From: Lysinibacillus pakistanensis
GTDB taxonomy: Bacteria > Bacillota > Bacilli > Bacillales_A > Planococcaceae
NCBI GenBank assembly: GCA_001312325.1
Contig: BBDJ01000007.1
Span: 103,578 to 167,577 of the forward strand
DNA: 64,000 bases
Direction of reading: 5' to 3'
Position 1 is the stretch's first letter; every line of letters begins with the position of its first letter. Positions 54,244 to 64,000 of the stretch are shown here, one piece after another. The notes below the pieces were generated by a model. That model was not told the DNA's origin and made no database searches. It saw nothing but the letters and a program-made list of their open reading frames with translations. The position numbers and the translations under genes are program-made.

Positions 54244-55025
54244 ATGCAAATCGCAGCAAATACTGGAAGAATGGTCAAAGTGGAAATTTTACGTCAAGAT
54301 ACTAAAGGCGGCAATAGCTACTGGCAAAAATTCCAAGTGCCTTACCGTCATGGTATGAACGTAATTTCAATTTTAATGGAAATTCAAAAAAAATCCTGTT
54401 ACTGAAAATGGTGAAAATACTTCACCGGTAGCATGGGATATGAACTGTTTAGAAGAAGTTTGTGGTGCATGTTCAATGGTTATTAATGGTCGCCCACGTC
54501 AATCTTGTTCAACGCTTGTTGATCAATTGACTGAGCCTATTAAACTAGAGCCTATGAAAACTTTCCCTGTTATTCGTGACTTACAAGTTGACCGTGAACG
54601 TATGTTCAACGCACTGAAAAAAAGTTAAAGCATGGGTGCCAATCGATGGTACTTATGATTTAGGTGAAGGTCCACGTATGCCAGAAGGTAAACGTCAATG
54701 GGCTTATGAATTATCTAAATGTATGACTTGTGGTGTATGTATGGAAGCTTGTCCAAACGTGTCTGAAAAAGCTTCATTCATCGGACCAGCACCATTATCA
54801 CAAGTACGTTTATTCAACACTCACCCAACTGGTGCTATGATTAAAGATCAACGATTAAATGCGATTATGGGTGATGGAGGCCTTGCAAACTGTGGTAACT
54901 CCCAAAACTGTGTTGCTGCATGTCCAAAAGGTATTCCTTTAACAACATCTATTGCATCATTAAACCGTGCAACTACAGTGCAAATGTTCCGTAACTTCTT
55001 CGGTTCTGACCACTTTGTTGACTAA
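54244..55025 (+). CDS. sdhB: Succinate dehydrogenase iron-sulfur subunit (two frameshifts)
   Basis: 259 residues after correction. The [2Fe-2S] ligands are in CLEEVCGACSMVINGRPRQSC; the [4Fe-4S]/[3Fe-4S] ligands are in CMTCGVCMEACP and CGNSQNCVAACPKG. Extra A in 54386-54393 and 54617-54623. It lies 5 bases after sdhA. A terminator closes the operon. Confidence 0.95.
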
Positions 55026-55046
55026 TTGTACAAGCTTTACTTTAAA

Positions 55047-55082
55047 GCCCCCTACACGATAAAGTGTCAGGGGGATTTTTCT
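55047..55082 (+). terminator. Terminator of sdhCAB
   Basis: CCCCCTACAC / GTGTCAGGGGG hairpin followed by a T tract. Confidence 0.8.
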
Positions 55083-55164
55083 ATTCCAATTTCTTTTGCT
55101 AAGGGATTTTGTGAATAAAACAAGCAAATAGCTGAATTTTCTATGATAATATAATAATCTCCTT

Positions 55165-55184
55165 TATAATGAATGTATATTCAT
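55165..55184. promoter_or_regulatory. FadR-type dyad overlapping a -10 element before the thioesterase gene
   Basis: ATGAATGTATATTCAT (55169-55184) has perfect ATGAAT/ATTCAT arms and overlaps TATAAT at 55165-55170, a typical repressor position. Confidence 0.55.
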
Positions 55185-55234
55185 CTATCAATTCGCTAAA
55201 TTTTAAAGCGAATTAATTTTAGGAGGTTGGTAAG

Positions 55235-55693
55235 ATGAAAGCAAATTATATTGAAGATTTTCAGGAATGGACAAAGGATTTTTCTTTTTATATCGAGGTA
55301 CGTGTACGTTTTTCTGAAACAGATATGTACGGTCATATGAACAATACAGTTAGCTTTACATATTTTGAACAAGCACGAATTGATTATTTCCGTCACTTAG
55401 GTATCCTAATGCCAGCTGCAATTGATGAGAATGTGGAGGGAATTCCAATAGTAGCGGATCTACAATGTGATTATGTAAGACAGGTTTTCTTTGATGATGC
55501 ATTAAAAATTTATACAAAGGTAGCGAAGGTTGGAAATTCATCATTGGATATTCATTATTTGGGGAAAAATCAAAAAGATGAAGTTTGTTTCACGGGTCGA
55601 GGTACCGTTGTGCAAATGGACTCTCGCACTGGGAAAAGTGTACCTTTGTCTGTAGAAGCAAGGAATCATTTAGCCAGCCTTTCCATACTCTAA
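55235..55693 (+). CDS. ysmA: Acyl-CoA thioesterase, hotdog fold, YsmA-like
   Basis: 152 residues, intact. The 4HBT pattern VRFSETDMYGHMNNTVSFTYFEQARIDYF carries the catalytic Asp (TDMYGHMNN). It hydrolyses acyl-CoA. TTAGGAGGTTGGTAAG precedes the ATG. It lies between sdhB and gerE as ysmA does in B. subtilis. The FadR-like dyad upstream suggests control by long-chain acyl-CoA. Confidence 0.85.
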   Translation: MKANYIEDFQEWTKDFSFYIEVRVRFSETDMYGHMNNTVSFTYFEQARIDYFRHLGILMPAAIDENVEGIPIVADLQCDYVRQVFFDDALKIYTKVAKVGNSSLDIHYLGKNQKDEVCFTGRGTVVQMDSRTGKSVPLSVEARNHLASLSIL

Positions 55694-55905
55694 TATAAAT
55701 CGTTCTTTGACAAGCAATTTTTTTTGGTAGTGAACAACCTTTATCATTTTGAAAGGCGTTTACCAATACATTTCATTTATTTATTTATGACGGGAATTTT
55801 CGAAATTTTTAAGGAAACATGTCATATTCATGAAAATAGCCGTCACCGCTCCTCATTCCCTATCATAAGTTACAATACGTGCGGGGGAGGAGGGTGTAAC
55901 TGAAA

Positions 55906-56127
55906 ATGAATGGCTCTCATCATCGTTCTCTTTTAACAAATCGAGAACGTGAAATATTTGCGCTTTTATTAGCTGAAAAAACAACGAGGGATATAGCAGA
56001 GCAACTTGGTATTAGTGAAAAAACAGTGCGAAATCACATTTCCAATACAATTCAAAAGCTAGGTGTAACAAATCGATCTCAGGCGTTAATTGAGCTGTTA
56101 CGCTTAGAAGAATTTAAATTAGACTAA
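55906..56127 (+). CDS. gerE: Sporulation regulator GerE
   Basis: 73 residues, intact LuxR-type helix-turn-helix without a receiver domain: LLTNREREIFALLLAEKTTRDIAEQLGISEKTVRNHISNTIQKLG. It controls late mother-cell (sigma-K) coat genes. Confirms a spore former. GTGCGGGGGAGGAGGG-like ribosome binding site upstream. Confidence 0.94.
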   Translation: MNGSHHRSLLTNREREIFALLLAEKTTRDIAEQLGISEKTVRNHISNTIQKLGVTNRSQALIELLRLEEFKLD

Positions 56128-56201
56128 TGGACACTTGCTATTTCATGAAAAAAACGACAAAATAGAACTATTCAACGTATTTTTAGGAGTGAAATAGTTA
56201 T

Positions 56202-56655
56202 ATGTCGGATGAAGTAACAAAACACTCACCTGAAACCGTTGCAACGGTTGAAAAGGAATTACGCTATATAGCGGCCATTGTGAAACAAAAGGGAAGAGAA
56301 ATTGTTTCGCAATATGCGATTACACCGCCACAATTTGTTGCATTACAGTGGTTAGAAGAACTTGGTGATATGACAATTGGCGACTTGTCTAACCGATTAT
56401 ACTTAGCTTTTAGTACAACAACAGATTTAGTGGACCGAATGGAGAAAAATGAATTAGTGAAACGAGTACGTGACGAAAATGATCGTCGTGTCGTTGTTGT
56501 TCATCTTCTCGAGAAAGGCGAACGTATTATTCAAGAGGTTATTGAAAAAAAGACAACAGTATTTGCAGGAAAAACTTGTAGGTTTTAATGAGCAAGAAGT
56601 CGCGCAATTATCAGGATATCTACAAAGACTACATGTACACATGAAACAGGATTGA
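56202..56655 (+). CDS. ysmB: MarR family regulator, YsmB-like (one frameshift)
   Basis: 150 residues after removing one A from 56545-56551. Winged helix: MTIGDLSNRLYLAFSTTTDLVDRMEKNELV, then wing DENDRRVVVVHLLEKGE. It lies between gerE and racE as ysmB does in B. subtilis, 10 bases before racE, which suggests co-transcription. Ligand and targets unknown. Confidence 0.87.
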
Positions 56656-56665
56656 GGCGGAAAGT

Positions 56666-57463
56666 ATGAATGCCCCGATAGGCGTTATTGATTCAGGAGT
56701 TGGCGGTTTAACCGTAGCAAAGGAAATTATGAAACGTTTGCCAAATGAAACGATTTACTACATTGGCGATACAGCAAGATGTCCATATGGTCCGAGAAGT
56801 CGACAGGAAGTACGGAATTTCACTTGGCAAATGGCAAAAGCACTCGAGAAAATGAATATCAAGATGCTTGTTATTGCTTGTAATACAGCGACTGCAGTAG
56901 CACTCGAAAGTTTACAAAGAAATATGCCTTTTCCGGTACTAGGCGTTATTAATGCTGGCGCACGTGCAGCTGTAAAGAAAACGAAGCGACATGAAGTCGT
57001 TGTGCTTGCAACAGAAGGAACCATTAAAAGTGGGGCGTATGAGGAAGCCTTACTGTCACTCAATACGTCAACACATATTATTCCACTTGCTTGTCCAACA
57101 TTTGTACCACTTGTTGAAAGTGGCGAATATAAAGGTGGATTTGCTAATAAATTAATTACAGAAGGCTTAAAGCCGTTGAAAAATGAACAATTTGATACGG
57201 TCATCTTAGGATGTACACATTATCCAATTTTGCAAAAACAAATTGAAGCTGTTGTCGGAGAAGATGTTTTCGTGCTATCTTCTGCGGAGGAAACAGCAAA
57301 GGATGTTCAAGAAATGCTTGAGTATAATGGCACGTTGGCTGATTCAACTATAGTGCCTACTCATAAATTTTATGCCACAGGATCGGTACCAATTTTCCGT
57401 TCAATTGCTGAAAATTGGCTTGAACAAGGTACTCTCGATATAAAACGTATGACATTAAAATAA
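56666..57463 (+). CDS. racE: Glutamate racemase
   Basis: 265 residues, intact. Catalytic acid-base cysteines in IACNTATAVAL and LGCTHYPIL; the start IGVIDSGVGGLTVAKEI is typical. It supplies D-glutamate for peptidoglycan. Symbol racE/murI by synteny with B. subtilis. Confidence 0.95.
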   Translation: MNAPIGVIDSGVGGLTVAKEIMKRLPNETIYYIGDTARCPYGPRSRQEVRNFTWQMAKALEKMNIKMLVIACNTATAVALESLQRNMPFPVLGVINAGARAAVKKTKRHEVVVLATEGTIKSGAYEEALLSLNTSTHIIPLACPTFVPLVESGEYKGGFANKLITEGLKPLKNEQFDTVILGCTHYPILQKQIEAVVGEDVFVLSSAEETAKDVQEMLEYNGTLADSTIVPTHKFYATGSVPIFRSIAENWLEQGTLDIKRMTLK

Positions 57464-57499
57464 AAAATCAGCTTAGCGATGGGCTAGGCTGATTTTTGC
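57463..57499 (+). terminator. Terminator after racE
   Basis: AAAAATCAGC-CTAG / CTAGGCTGATTTTT hairpin. Confidence 0.85.
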
Positions 57500-57589
57500 T
57501 GTTTTTAGCATCTTACATAGAGAACCGTACACTTTTTTGAATGGTTAAAGTATGATAAGATGAGTGCGAAAGTTTTAGGAGGAACAAGA

Positions 57590-58335
57590 ATGATGACAAG
57601 ATTTGATGGAAGAAATGCAGATGCACTGCGACCAGTAAAAATAGATAGTGAGTATTTAGTACACCCTGAAGGCTCAGTTTTAATTCAAGTTGGTAATACA
57701 AAAGTGATTTGTACAGCAACAATTGAGGATAAGGTTCCAGGATTTTTACGTGGACAGGGCAAAGGTTGGATCACGGCAGAATATTCGATGCTACCTCGTG
57801 CAACAGCACAGCGTACACCCCGTGAGTCATCTAGAGGCAAAGTAAATGGTCGTACAATGGAAATCCAACGTTTAATCGGTCGTGCATTACGTGCTATTGT
57901 TGACTTAGAGGCACTTGGTGAGCGAACAGTGTGGATTGATTGTGATGTTATTCAAGCAGACGGAGGAACACGTACAGCCTCTATTACAGGTGCATTTGTG
58001 GCAATGACACAGGCAATCGCTAAATTTGGTGCCGAAAAGCCTTTTGAAAAGTTTCCCGTGACTGACTATTTAGCAGCAACAAGCGTTGGAATTGTCGAAG
58101 AACAAGGGGGATTTTAGACTTAAACTATATAGAAGATGTTGATGCTGCCGTCGATATGAATATTGTGATGACAGGAGCAGGACAATTTGTTGAGCTTCAA
58201 GGGACAGGAGAAGAGGCAACATTTTCTCGTGCACAGCTAAATGATCTACTAGCACTAGGTGAAAAGGGCATACAAGAGTTAATTGCACTACAAAAAGAGA
58301 CACTTGGCGAACTGGCAGATCAAATTGGAGGATAA
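57590..58335 (+). CDS. rph: Ribonuclease PH (one-base deletion)
   Basis: 248 residues after restoring one G at 58106-58110 (six expected, five read). Phosphorolytic tRNA 3'-end trimming. Motifs: [49 protein letters not shown], and [18 protein letters not shown]. The ATG at 57590 is 7 bases from AGGAGG. As read the product ends at QGGF; the rest ([20 protein letters not shown] on) continues in another frame. Confidence 0.93.
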
Positions 58336-58340
58336 AAGTG

Positions 58341-58934
58341 ATGAAACAAGTAGTAATAGCAACGAAAAATAAAGGAAAAGCTAAGGATTTCGAAGCTTTA
58401 TTTGGTCCACTTGGCTATGAAGTGGTAACCATGTTTGAAGTGGCACCAGAAATGGAAATAGAAGAAACGGGCACTACATTTGAGGAAAATGCAGTATTAA
58501 AGGCAGAGGCATTAGCCAAAGAGCTCGGCACAATCGTTATTGCAGATGATAGCGGCTTAGCTGTCGATGCATTAAATGGAGAGCCAGGCGTTTATTCTGC
58601 ACGGTATGCAGGCGACCATGATGATGAAGCGAATATAGTCAAACTGCTAGAAAATTTAAAGAATGTTGAAGATGAAAATCGTACAGCACGTTTCTGCTGC
58701 TGTATTGCCATTGCAGGTCCTAATTTTAACACAACTACAGTTTTTGGTACTTGTGAGGGTGTTATTGCCCATGAAAAACGAGGTACAAATGGCTTTGGCT
58801 ATGATCCAATCTTCTACGTACCAAGCTTAGACCGTATGATGGCTGAGCTATCACCAGCAGAAAAGGCTGCCATTTCTCACCGTGGAAATGCAATTCGTCA
58901 GTTAAAGGAACAATTGTCAAATCTTATAAAATAA
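58341..58934 (+). CDS. rdgB: XTP/dITP pyrophosphatase
   Basis: 197 residues, intact. Ham1-family motifs: IATKNKGKAKDFE, FEENAVLKAEALA, ADDSGLAVDALNGEPGVYSARYAG and GTNGFGYDPIFYVP. It removes deaminated purine nucleotides. The start is ATG 58341, 8 bases from GGAGGA; GTG 58338 is possible. It lies 5 bases after rph. Confidence 0.93.
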   Translation: MKQVVIATKNKGKAKDFEALFGPLGYEVVTMFEVAPEMEIEETGTTFEENAVLKAEALAKELGTIVIADDSGLAVDALNGEPGVYSARYAGDHDDEANIVKLLENLKNVEDENRTARFCCCIAIAGPNFNTTTVFGTCEGVIAHEKRGTNGFGYDPIFYVPSLDRMMAELSPAEKAAISHRGNAIRQLKEQLSNLIK

Positions 58935-58946
58935 GAGGTGATATCT

Positions 58947-59453
58947 ATGCAAATAGTAGTGATGAGCGATACACATGGTGATAGCGGTGTGATTGAAAAG
59001 GTTCGAGGCTTTTATCCAAACATTGACACCTTGATACATTGTGGGGATAGTGAGCTTCCTTTCTCCCATCAGGTATTAGATGGCATGAAAAAAGTAGGAG
59101 GTAATTGTGACGTCGATCCTGCCTTTCCAGATGAAATAGTTATTGATGTTGACGATATAAAAGTCTTTGCAACCCATGGTCATCTATTTAATGTGAAAAG
59201 CTCAATGCTATCATTATCCTACCGAGCGAAAGAAGTGGATGCACAAATTGTCTGCTTCGGACATTCTCATATGCTAGGAGCAGAGATGATTGATGGTATG
59301 TTATTTTTAAATCCAGGGAGCCTGTTAAAGCCGCGTGGACGCCGAGAGAAAAGCTTTGCCGTTGTGGAGATCAATCAGACAACTTTTAAAGTTGATTTCT
59401 TTACGGACGATCACCAGCTTTTAGACTCTTATACATTTATGCGAAATGAATAA
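58947..59453 (+). CDS. Metallophosphoesterase, YfcE/YsnB-like
   Basis: 168 residues, intact. Calcineurin-like metal motifs in order: SDTHGD, HCGDSE, GNCD, ATHGHLF, FGHSH and NPGSLLKPRG. It probably hydrolyses a phosphodiester, as in E. coli YfcE. AAGAGGTGATATCT precedes ATG 58947. Last gene of the racE-rph-rdgB-ysnB run. Confidence 0.9.
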   Translation: MQIVVMSDTHGDSGVIEKVRGFYPNIDTLIHCGDSELPFSHQVLDGMKKVGGNCDVDPAFPDEIVIDVDDIKVFATHGHLFNVKSSMLSLSYRAKEVDAQIVCFGHSHMLGAEMIDGMLFLNPGSLLKPRGRREKSFAVVEINQTTFKVDFFTDDHQLLDSYTFMRNE

Positions 59454-59465
59454 TGATGGTTGTAG

Positions 59466-59493
59466 AAATCCGCTTTATTTAGCGGATTTTTAA
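59466..59493 (+). terminator. Terminator after the phosphoesterase gene
   Basis: AAATCCGCT / AGCGGATTTTT hairpin. Confidence 0.85.
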
Positions 59494-59593
59494 TTTGTAG
59501 TCGGCTTTAAGGAGTTCTTAGTGGTAAAATTGACTATGAATTGATTTTAAAGATTAAGGAAAAATAAATATAAAAGACAATAAAGGAGAGAGC

Positions 59594-61056
59594 ATGGAAA
59601 ATATATTTGGATGGAATTTTGATAATAGTTATGTCCAACTAGCTAGCATTTTTTTTATTCGGAACTAGCCCTTAATCCTGTACGTGCTCCTAAGCTGGTC
59701 AAATTAAATGAAGCGGTTGCATCGTCATTAGGTTTAACGATTGAAGCCTTATCTAGCGAGGAAGCGGTTGCGATTTTTGCAGGAAATAAGGTTCCAACTG
59801 GAGGGAATCCCATTGCTCAAGCCTATGCTGGTCATCAATTTGGTCATTTCAATATGCTAGGGGATGGTCGAGCACTGTTGCTTGGAGAGCAAATAACCCC
59901 AAATAATAAACGTTTTGATGTCGCACTAAAGGGCTCAGGAAGAACACCTTTTTCTCGTGGCGGAGATGGTAGGGCAGCACTTGGTCCCATGCTGCGTGAA
60001 TATATAATTAGCGAAGCCATGTATGCACTTGGTATTCCCACTTCACGAAGCTTGGCTGTTGTAACAACAGGTGAAACAATTATCCGTGAATCTGAGCTTT
60101 CGGGTGCTGTTCTAACTCGTATTGCAAGCAGTCATTTGCGCGTCGGTACCTTCCAATTTGCAGTACAATGGGGAACAGATGAGGAGCTGAAAATGTTGGC
60201 AGAATATACATTAGAGCGCCATTTTCCGAATGCAGATCAGGCTCAAAATCGCTATCTTTATCTACTACAGGAAGTAATCAGGAAGCAGGCCTCCCTTATT
60301 GCGAAATGGCAGTTAGTTGGCTTTATTCATGGTGTGATGAACACGGATAATATGACTATTAGTGGTGAAACGATTGATTATGGCCCCTGTGCATTTATGG
60401 ATACCTATGACCCAGCGACAGTGTTCAGCTCCATTGATAGACAAGGTCGTTACGCATATGGCAACCAGCCCAATATAGGTGGCTGGAATTTAACACGCTT
60501 GGCTGAAACACTATTACCATTAATTCATGAAAATCAAGAAGAAGCAATAACTTTAGCTCAAGAAACATTGCAACAATATCCCAAACTGTATCATGATAAC
60601 TGGCTAGCAGGTATGCGTGCAAAGCTTGGAATTTATAATGAAGAAGAGCAGGACGTGCTTCTTATTGAAGAGCTACTTAAGCTTATGCAGCAATATCAAG
60701 CGGACTATACAAATACATTTATTGCATTAACCTTTGAAAGATGGGACGAATCACAGCTATTTAGCTCATCAGCATTTAAAGAGTGGCATAGTAAATGGCT
60801 TGAGCGATTAACAAGACAATCGCAAACAAAGGAAATGTCTCACCAATTAATGCGTAATTATAATCCAGCAATTATTCCACGAAACCATCGTGTGGAGGAA
60901 GCATTAGAGGCTGCAGTCGAGCATGGGGACTACAGTGTTATGAACAAATTATTAAAGGCCCTTGCGCAGCCGTTCGAGCATTCTAAAGAGCAATTACAAT
61001 ACGCAACATTACCAGCACCATCTACACAGCCATATCGTACATTTTGTGGCACATAA
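59594..61056 (+). CDS. selO: Protein adenylyltransferase SelO, YdiU type (frameshift)
   Basis: 486 residues after removing two T from the 8-T run at 59649-59656, restoring [17 protein letters not shown]. Pseudokinase fold with [67 protein letters not shown] and the C-terminal TFCGT. It transfers AMP to Ser/Thr/Tyr of other proteins in relatives, linked to oxidative stress. Last residues fit the bacterial form with Cys rather than selenocysteine. Confidence 0.9.
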
Positions 61057-61060
61057 TTGG

Positions 61061-61090
61061 AAAACGAGGGGAACTCCCTTCGTTTTTTAT
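61061..61090 (+). terminator. Terminator after selO
   Basis: AAAACGAGGG / CCCTTCGTTTTTT hairpin. Confidence 0.75.
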
Positions 61091-61164
61091 TTTGTCAAAA
61101 GGTCACTTCTAGAATTCAAGCGCATACCCTATGTATGAATAAATGCTAAAGGAGACTATATTAG

Positions 61165-61330
61165 ATGTATAAATATTCAAAGGGTTGGTTTGTTAACGAG
61201 TTGCGTAAACATGGAATTCTAGTACACCCTCAATTAAAAAAATCATTTAGGGCTTTTTAAAGAATCTGAGCTTCGCAATTTATATTATCGCTTTGTCGTA
61301 AAAGAAACGCTAGAAACAGATCGAAAATAA
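61165..61330 (+). CDS. DUF2639 (YflJ-like) small protein (one frameshift)
   Basis: 54 residues after removing one A from 61236-61242. MYKYSKGWFVNELRKHGI, then HPQLKNHLGLFKESELRNLYYRF, matches the YflJ pattern (SKGW.V..L...GI..HP, ..L..YK...LRNLY). Function unknown; these are short cytoplasmic proteins of spore formers. AAAGGAGACTATATTAG precedes the ATG. Confidence 0.72.
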
Positions 61331-61387
61331 AATGTTTGAACTACTCTTCTGTAGGAGAGAATTGATTCTACAGAAGGGAGTGATTTG

Positions 61388-62087
61388 ATGTTGAGAAAAC
61401 CATGGATTTTAACGCAAACATGGCAGGATGTATTGTTTTTGCATTGGCCTGTTCCTCCGTCTATACTAGAGCAACATATCCCAATAGATTTAAAAGTAGA
61501 TCTCTTTGAACAAAACGCTTGGCTTAGTATAGTGCTTTTTAAAGTAAACGGACAACGAATCCGATTGCTACCAGCATTCCCTGGAACTGATTCCTATGTA
61601 CAGCTCAATATACGTACCTATGTGACGTACAAGGGGAAGCAAGGTATTTATTTTTTTAATTTAGATGTGACAAATCGCTTTGTTGCACAATTAGCTTCAA
61701 TGGGTGGTTTAAAATACCGTTATGCAAAAATGGCATTACAACTAAAGGATAATAGCTACTTTTTTTACAAGCCATAGTCATAAATTTAAGGAAAGAGCAA
61801 GGATTTCTTATAAACCATTGCCTAGTGAAATACCTAGTAGCAGCCTTGATAAATGGTTAGTAGAACGCTATTGCTCATGGACAAAATCGAAAAATGTATT
61901 ATTACGAATCGATATACATCATTTACCTTGGCAGCTTCATAAAGCGCAAATCAATATTGAAAGCAATACGCTAGCTCCTTTTACGAATGAAATGTTCCAA
62001 AGGACTCAACCAATAGTTCATTATGCAAAGTACAAGAAGGCGAAAATTTTTCCACCTGTTATTGAACAGAAAAACCAGATTTATTAA
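61388..62087 (+). CDS. DUF2071 protein, YqjF-like (one frameshift)
   Basis: 232 residues after removing one T from 61760-61766. FLHWPVPPSILEQHIP, AWLSIVLFKVNGQRIR, and NIRTYVTYKGKQGIYFFNLDV are family features; the fold resembles acetoacetate decarboxylase. No enzymatic activity is assigned. ATG 61388 is 7 bases from AAGGGAG. Confidence 0.82.
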
Positions 62088-62117
62088 CAAAAATAAATGT
62101 TAATAGATCTGGTTTTT
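62071..62117. terminator. Bidirectional terminator
   Basis: AAAACCAGATTTATTAACA / TGTTAATAGATCTGGTTTTT between convergent genes. Confidence 0.8.
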
Positions 62118-62121
62118 ATTA

Positions 62122-62776
62122 CTAGAAGAGATAACAAAACTGTAGAACAATCGCGTGGGCAATCATATCTGACATAGCAAGTGCTTCAGCCTCAATTTCA
62201 TCAAAAATGTTTACATCTGTTTGATAATCTTTTTGGATCATAGTTATAGCTTCATTTTTCGTTAACGCTAAATGTGTATAGAACATTTGTTGTACACCTT
62301 CTATGCTTAAGTAAGGATTGATACTGTGTAAAAAAAATAGCAATTTCGTCTGCGTTTCGATACCATTCTTTTTCTTTAGCATCTGCTGTTTTAGCATCGC
62401 CTTTAACAGCAGCAGTCACTAATTGTGCTGCTATAGTAAGATGCTCCTTTATTAAGGTAGCATAACGATCAGCAATGGCATCACCATAGAATGGGCGTAG
62501 ACAATTTCCTAAGTCAGTCGCATTGCGCAACAATCGTTGTTGCACGAAGGGAAGATCAGGCAGATTAAAAACAATGCTAATAATTGTCATCCTCGTCCAA
62601 TTGACATGCTCCATCCAGAGAAGTCGATTCATCGCCATAAAGTCAGCCTCAATTTTACTTATACAGCGCCGATAATCATTTGATGGTCTTAAAAAATGGC
62701 GAACTGGTGCCGTATAATTAGTGTATGGAGCAGGATATAGCATACTCAGGGTAAACCCTTGTGCATAAGGATACAA
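62122..62776 (-). CDS. Conserved helical protein of unknown function (one frameshift)
   Basis: 217 residues after removing one base from the 8-A run at 62330-62337. Helix-rich, with LLWMEHVNWTRMTIISIVFNLPDL, LLRNATDLGNCLRPFYGD, LIKEHLTIAAQLV and HLALTKNEAITMIQKDYQTD. I recall the family from other Firmicutes, where it is sometimes mislabelled as acetylglutamate kinase; nothing here supports kinase activity. TTG start at 62776 with AAAAAGGAGTGAATTA. Confidence 0.65.
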
Positions 62777-62849
62777 TAATTCACTCCTTTTTATTTTTTT
62801 CTTTACTTTAGAATACTCTTTAAAAGTTTCGAGTATGATAGAAGGCAAA

Positions 62850-63510
62850 ATCGATAATTCTTCAGCATCATTTTCTTTGTCATACCACCATCTACAGTAA
62901 GATTAATGTCTGTTACAAAATTATTTTTAAACAAAGGCAGGCTCGAGCAATATCTTCAGGAACACCTACACGTATAGAAAATTGCTGCATACGATCAATT
63001 TCATGAAACTGCTGTTAATTCCCAATTTCAATCATCCTGGTGAAATACAATATGACCGTGCTAAAGCAAGCGTTAACGCGACAATACGACCCTTTGTTGC
63101 CGCATAAGCCCTGGTTTCAGATTCAGACGTTTCAGCACGAGTAGAGGCTGGAGGAAAATTGCACCACCATGTTCACGAGACCTCATCGCTTTAGCAGAAA
63201 AAGTCACTCGCTAAATTGGTTTGTATTATTTCATTCCTTAAATGTTCTGTCATATGGAGATTTATATTGAAACTTACCCACATTATTTATTAAAATATGA
63301 ATAGTACCCAAAATAATCAGAGGTCCTTTGCATTAAATGGATAATATCTTGTTCTCCTTTGATACATCGGTTGGAATAACAAGCGTAGAATATTTTTGCT
63401 CTAGTAAATCGCTCTCTGCTTACATCAGCAATGACACATGAGTACCCTTGTTGTGCTTATGCAAAACATAATCATAATTCCCGTTGTTTTTGCACTCATC
63501 GTTTTAGTAA
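62850..63510 (-). pseudogene. Decayed short-chain dehydrogenase/reductase
   Basis: Scattered SDR motifs appear across frames: GYSCVIADV, PTDVSKE, TIHILINNVGKFQ, NFPPASTRAE, TRAYAATKGRIVALT (the catalytic YxxxK region), ISPG and TVDGGM. Frame changes and stops are many and not confined to homopolymers, so this looks like real decay rather than the indel noise elsewhere. Confidence 0.75.
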
Positions 63511-63692
63511 AAAAATCGGTCAACCCAAGAAAAAAAGAACGGGAAAAGATAGCATAAAGTCACTAATGAATTCATATAATAATCTTTATGAGGCAAACCT
63601 TGCCTTCAAAGTAAAATTAATGTTGACATTTCCCCATAAAGTACATATAATAAATATTGTCCTTCATATGAAATATATAGAAACGACATCAT

Positions 63693-63765
<73 letters not shown>

Positions 63766-63772
63766 CTAACTT

Positions 63773-63806
63773 AAGCCTTACAGCCACAACGGTTGTAAGG
63801 CTTTTA
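63773..63806 (+). terminator. Terminator after tRNA-Arg
   Basis: AAGCCTTACA / TGTAAGGCTT hairpin followed by TTTA. Confidence 0.75.
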
Positions 63807-63882
63807 ATATTTATGCATAAATGTATATTTCAATAATCGGTGCCCAAAAGGTGCCCGAATCACTTTTTGTATCTTTTGAAAA

Positions 63883-64000
63883 GGGGCTGTCCAGAAAGTC
63901 CCTAAATAAAAAGTTCGATTTGGAGAACGGGCCGTTTTCCAAATCGCACTTTTTCCTTTTGGCTGAAAGTAGCGAGGCGGATGCCTGCTACTTTCAATAG
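63883..64000. mobile_element. Apparent end of an IS1182-like insertion sequence
   Basis: Starts GGGGCTGTCCAGAAAGTCC, a terminal sequence type I recall from IS1182-family elements in Bacillaceae, followed by an inverted repeat CGATTTGGAGAACGG / CCGTTTTCCAAATCG. The transposase would lie beyond the window edge. Confidence 0.5.

Noticed and set aside
62122..62776. Acetylglutamate kinase
   Set aside because: No amino-acid kinase motifs; the label recalled from similar database entries is unsupported by the sequence.

Overview
The window reads as a low-GC Bacillaceae chromosome, most likely Lysinibacillus or a close relative. The clues are spore genes (sspI-like, sspH-like, gerE, a LysM/GH18 spore-cortex enzyme), A/T-rich codon use, T-box and lysine riboswitch leaders, and a gene order that follows the Bacillus subtilis thrS-infC and pheST-to-ysnB backbone. 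This is inference from remembered family and synteny knowledge; no search was run.

Layout. 1-5.5 kb: 3' end of thrS, the infC-rpmI-rplT operon with an L20-type leader, then DUF1294 (ysdA-like), ysdB, a dimeric dUTPase and the M42 peptidase ysdC. 5.6-8.3 kb: accessory island of three small membrane proteins, a serine beta-lactamase-like hydrolase and its MarR regulator. 8.4-9.8 kb: argF and an unexplained hairpin-rich RNA-like segment. 9.8-16.6 kb: LysR regulator and an alkyl-cysteine sulfur salvage cluster (two luciferase-like monooxygenases, a redoxin, an ABC importer without its ATPase, an acetyltransferase). 16.8-26.2 kb: mixed accessory genes (glcD-like oxidase, SASPs, an ECF-like sigma factor, a GGDEF/EAL protein, a spore glycosidase, a BBE-type oxidase, a GGDEF fragment, a Nudix hydrolase). 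26.3-38.2 kb: ysgA, T-box, pheS-pheT, rnhC, zapA, cvpA, polX, mutS2, yshE. 38.2-43.9 kb: fatty-acid degradation (lcfA, fadR, fadB, etfB, etfA) with FadR-like operators. 44-51.5 kb: T-box-controlled permease, trxA, uvrC, lysine riboswitch plus a divergent lysC, a soluble zinc-binding chemoreceptor-like protein, yslB. 51.8-61 kb: sdhCAB, thioesterase, gerE, MarR, racE, rph, rdgB, yfcE-like phosphodiesterase, selO. 61-64 kb: small conserved genes, a decayed dehydrogenase, tRNA-Arg and the apparent end of an insertion sequence.

The dominant oddity is technical. About 40 genes are broken by single-base indels: roughly 70 insertions in A/T runs that read 7-9 long, and about 11 deletions, mostly in 3-5-base runs. 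Correcting them restores full-length proteins with family-typical ends in nearly every case, so I annotate these as CDS spanning the whole gene, not as pseudogenes. Lengths given below are after that correction.

I found no CRISPR array, no defence island and no convincing wholly new system. The most interesting biological leads are the structured segment at 9.51-9.70 kb, the 21-bp-phased degenerate intergenic repeats, the 47-bp tandem repeats, the candidate LysR and FadR operators, and the aspartokinase with altered signature motifs.
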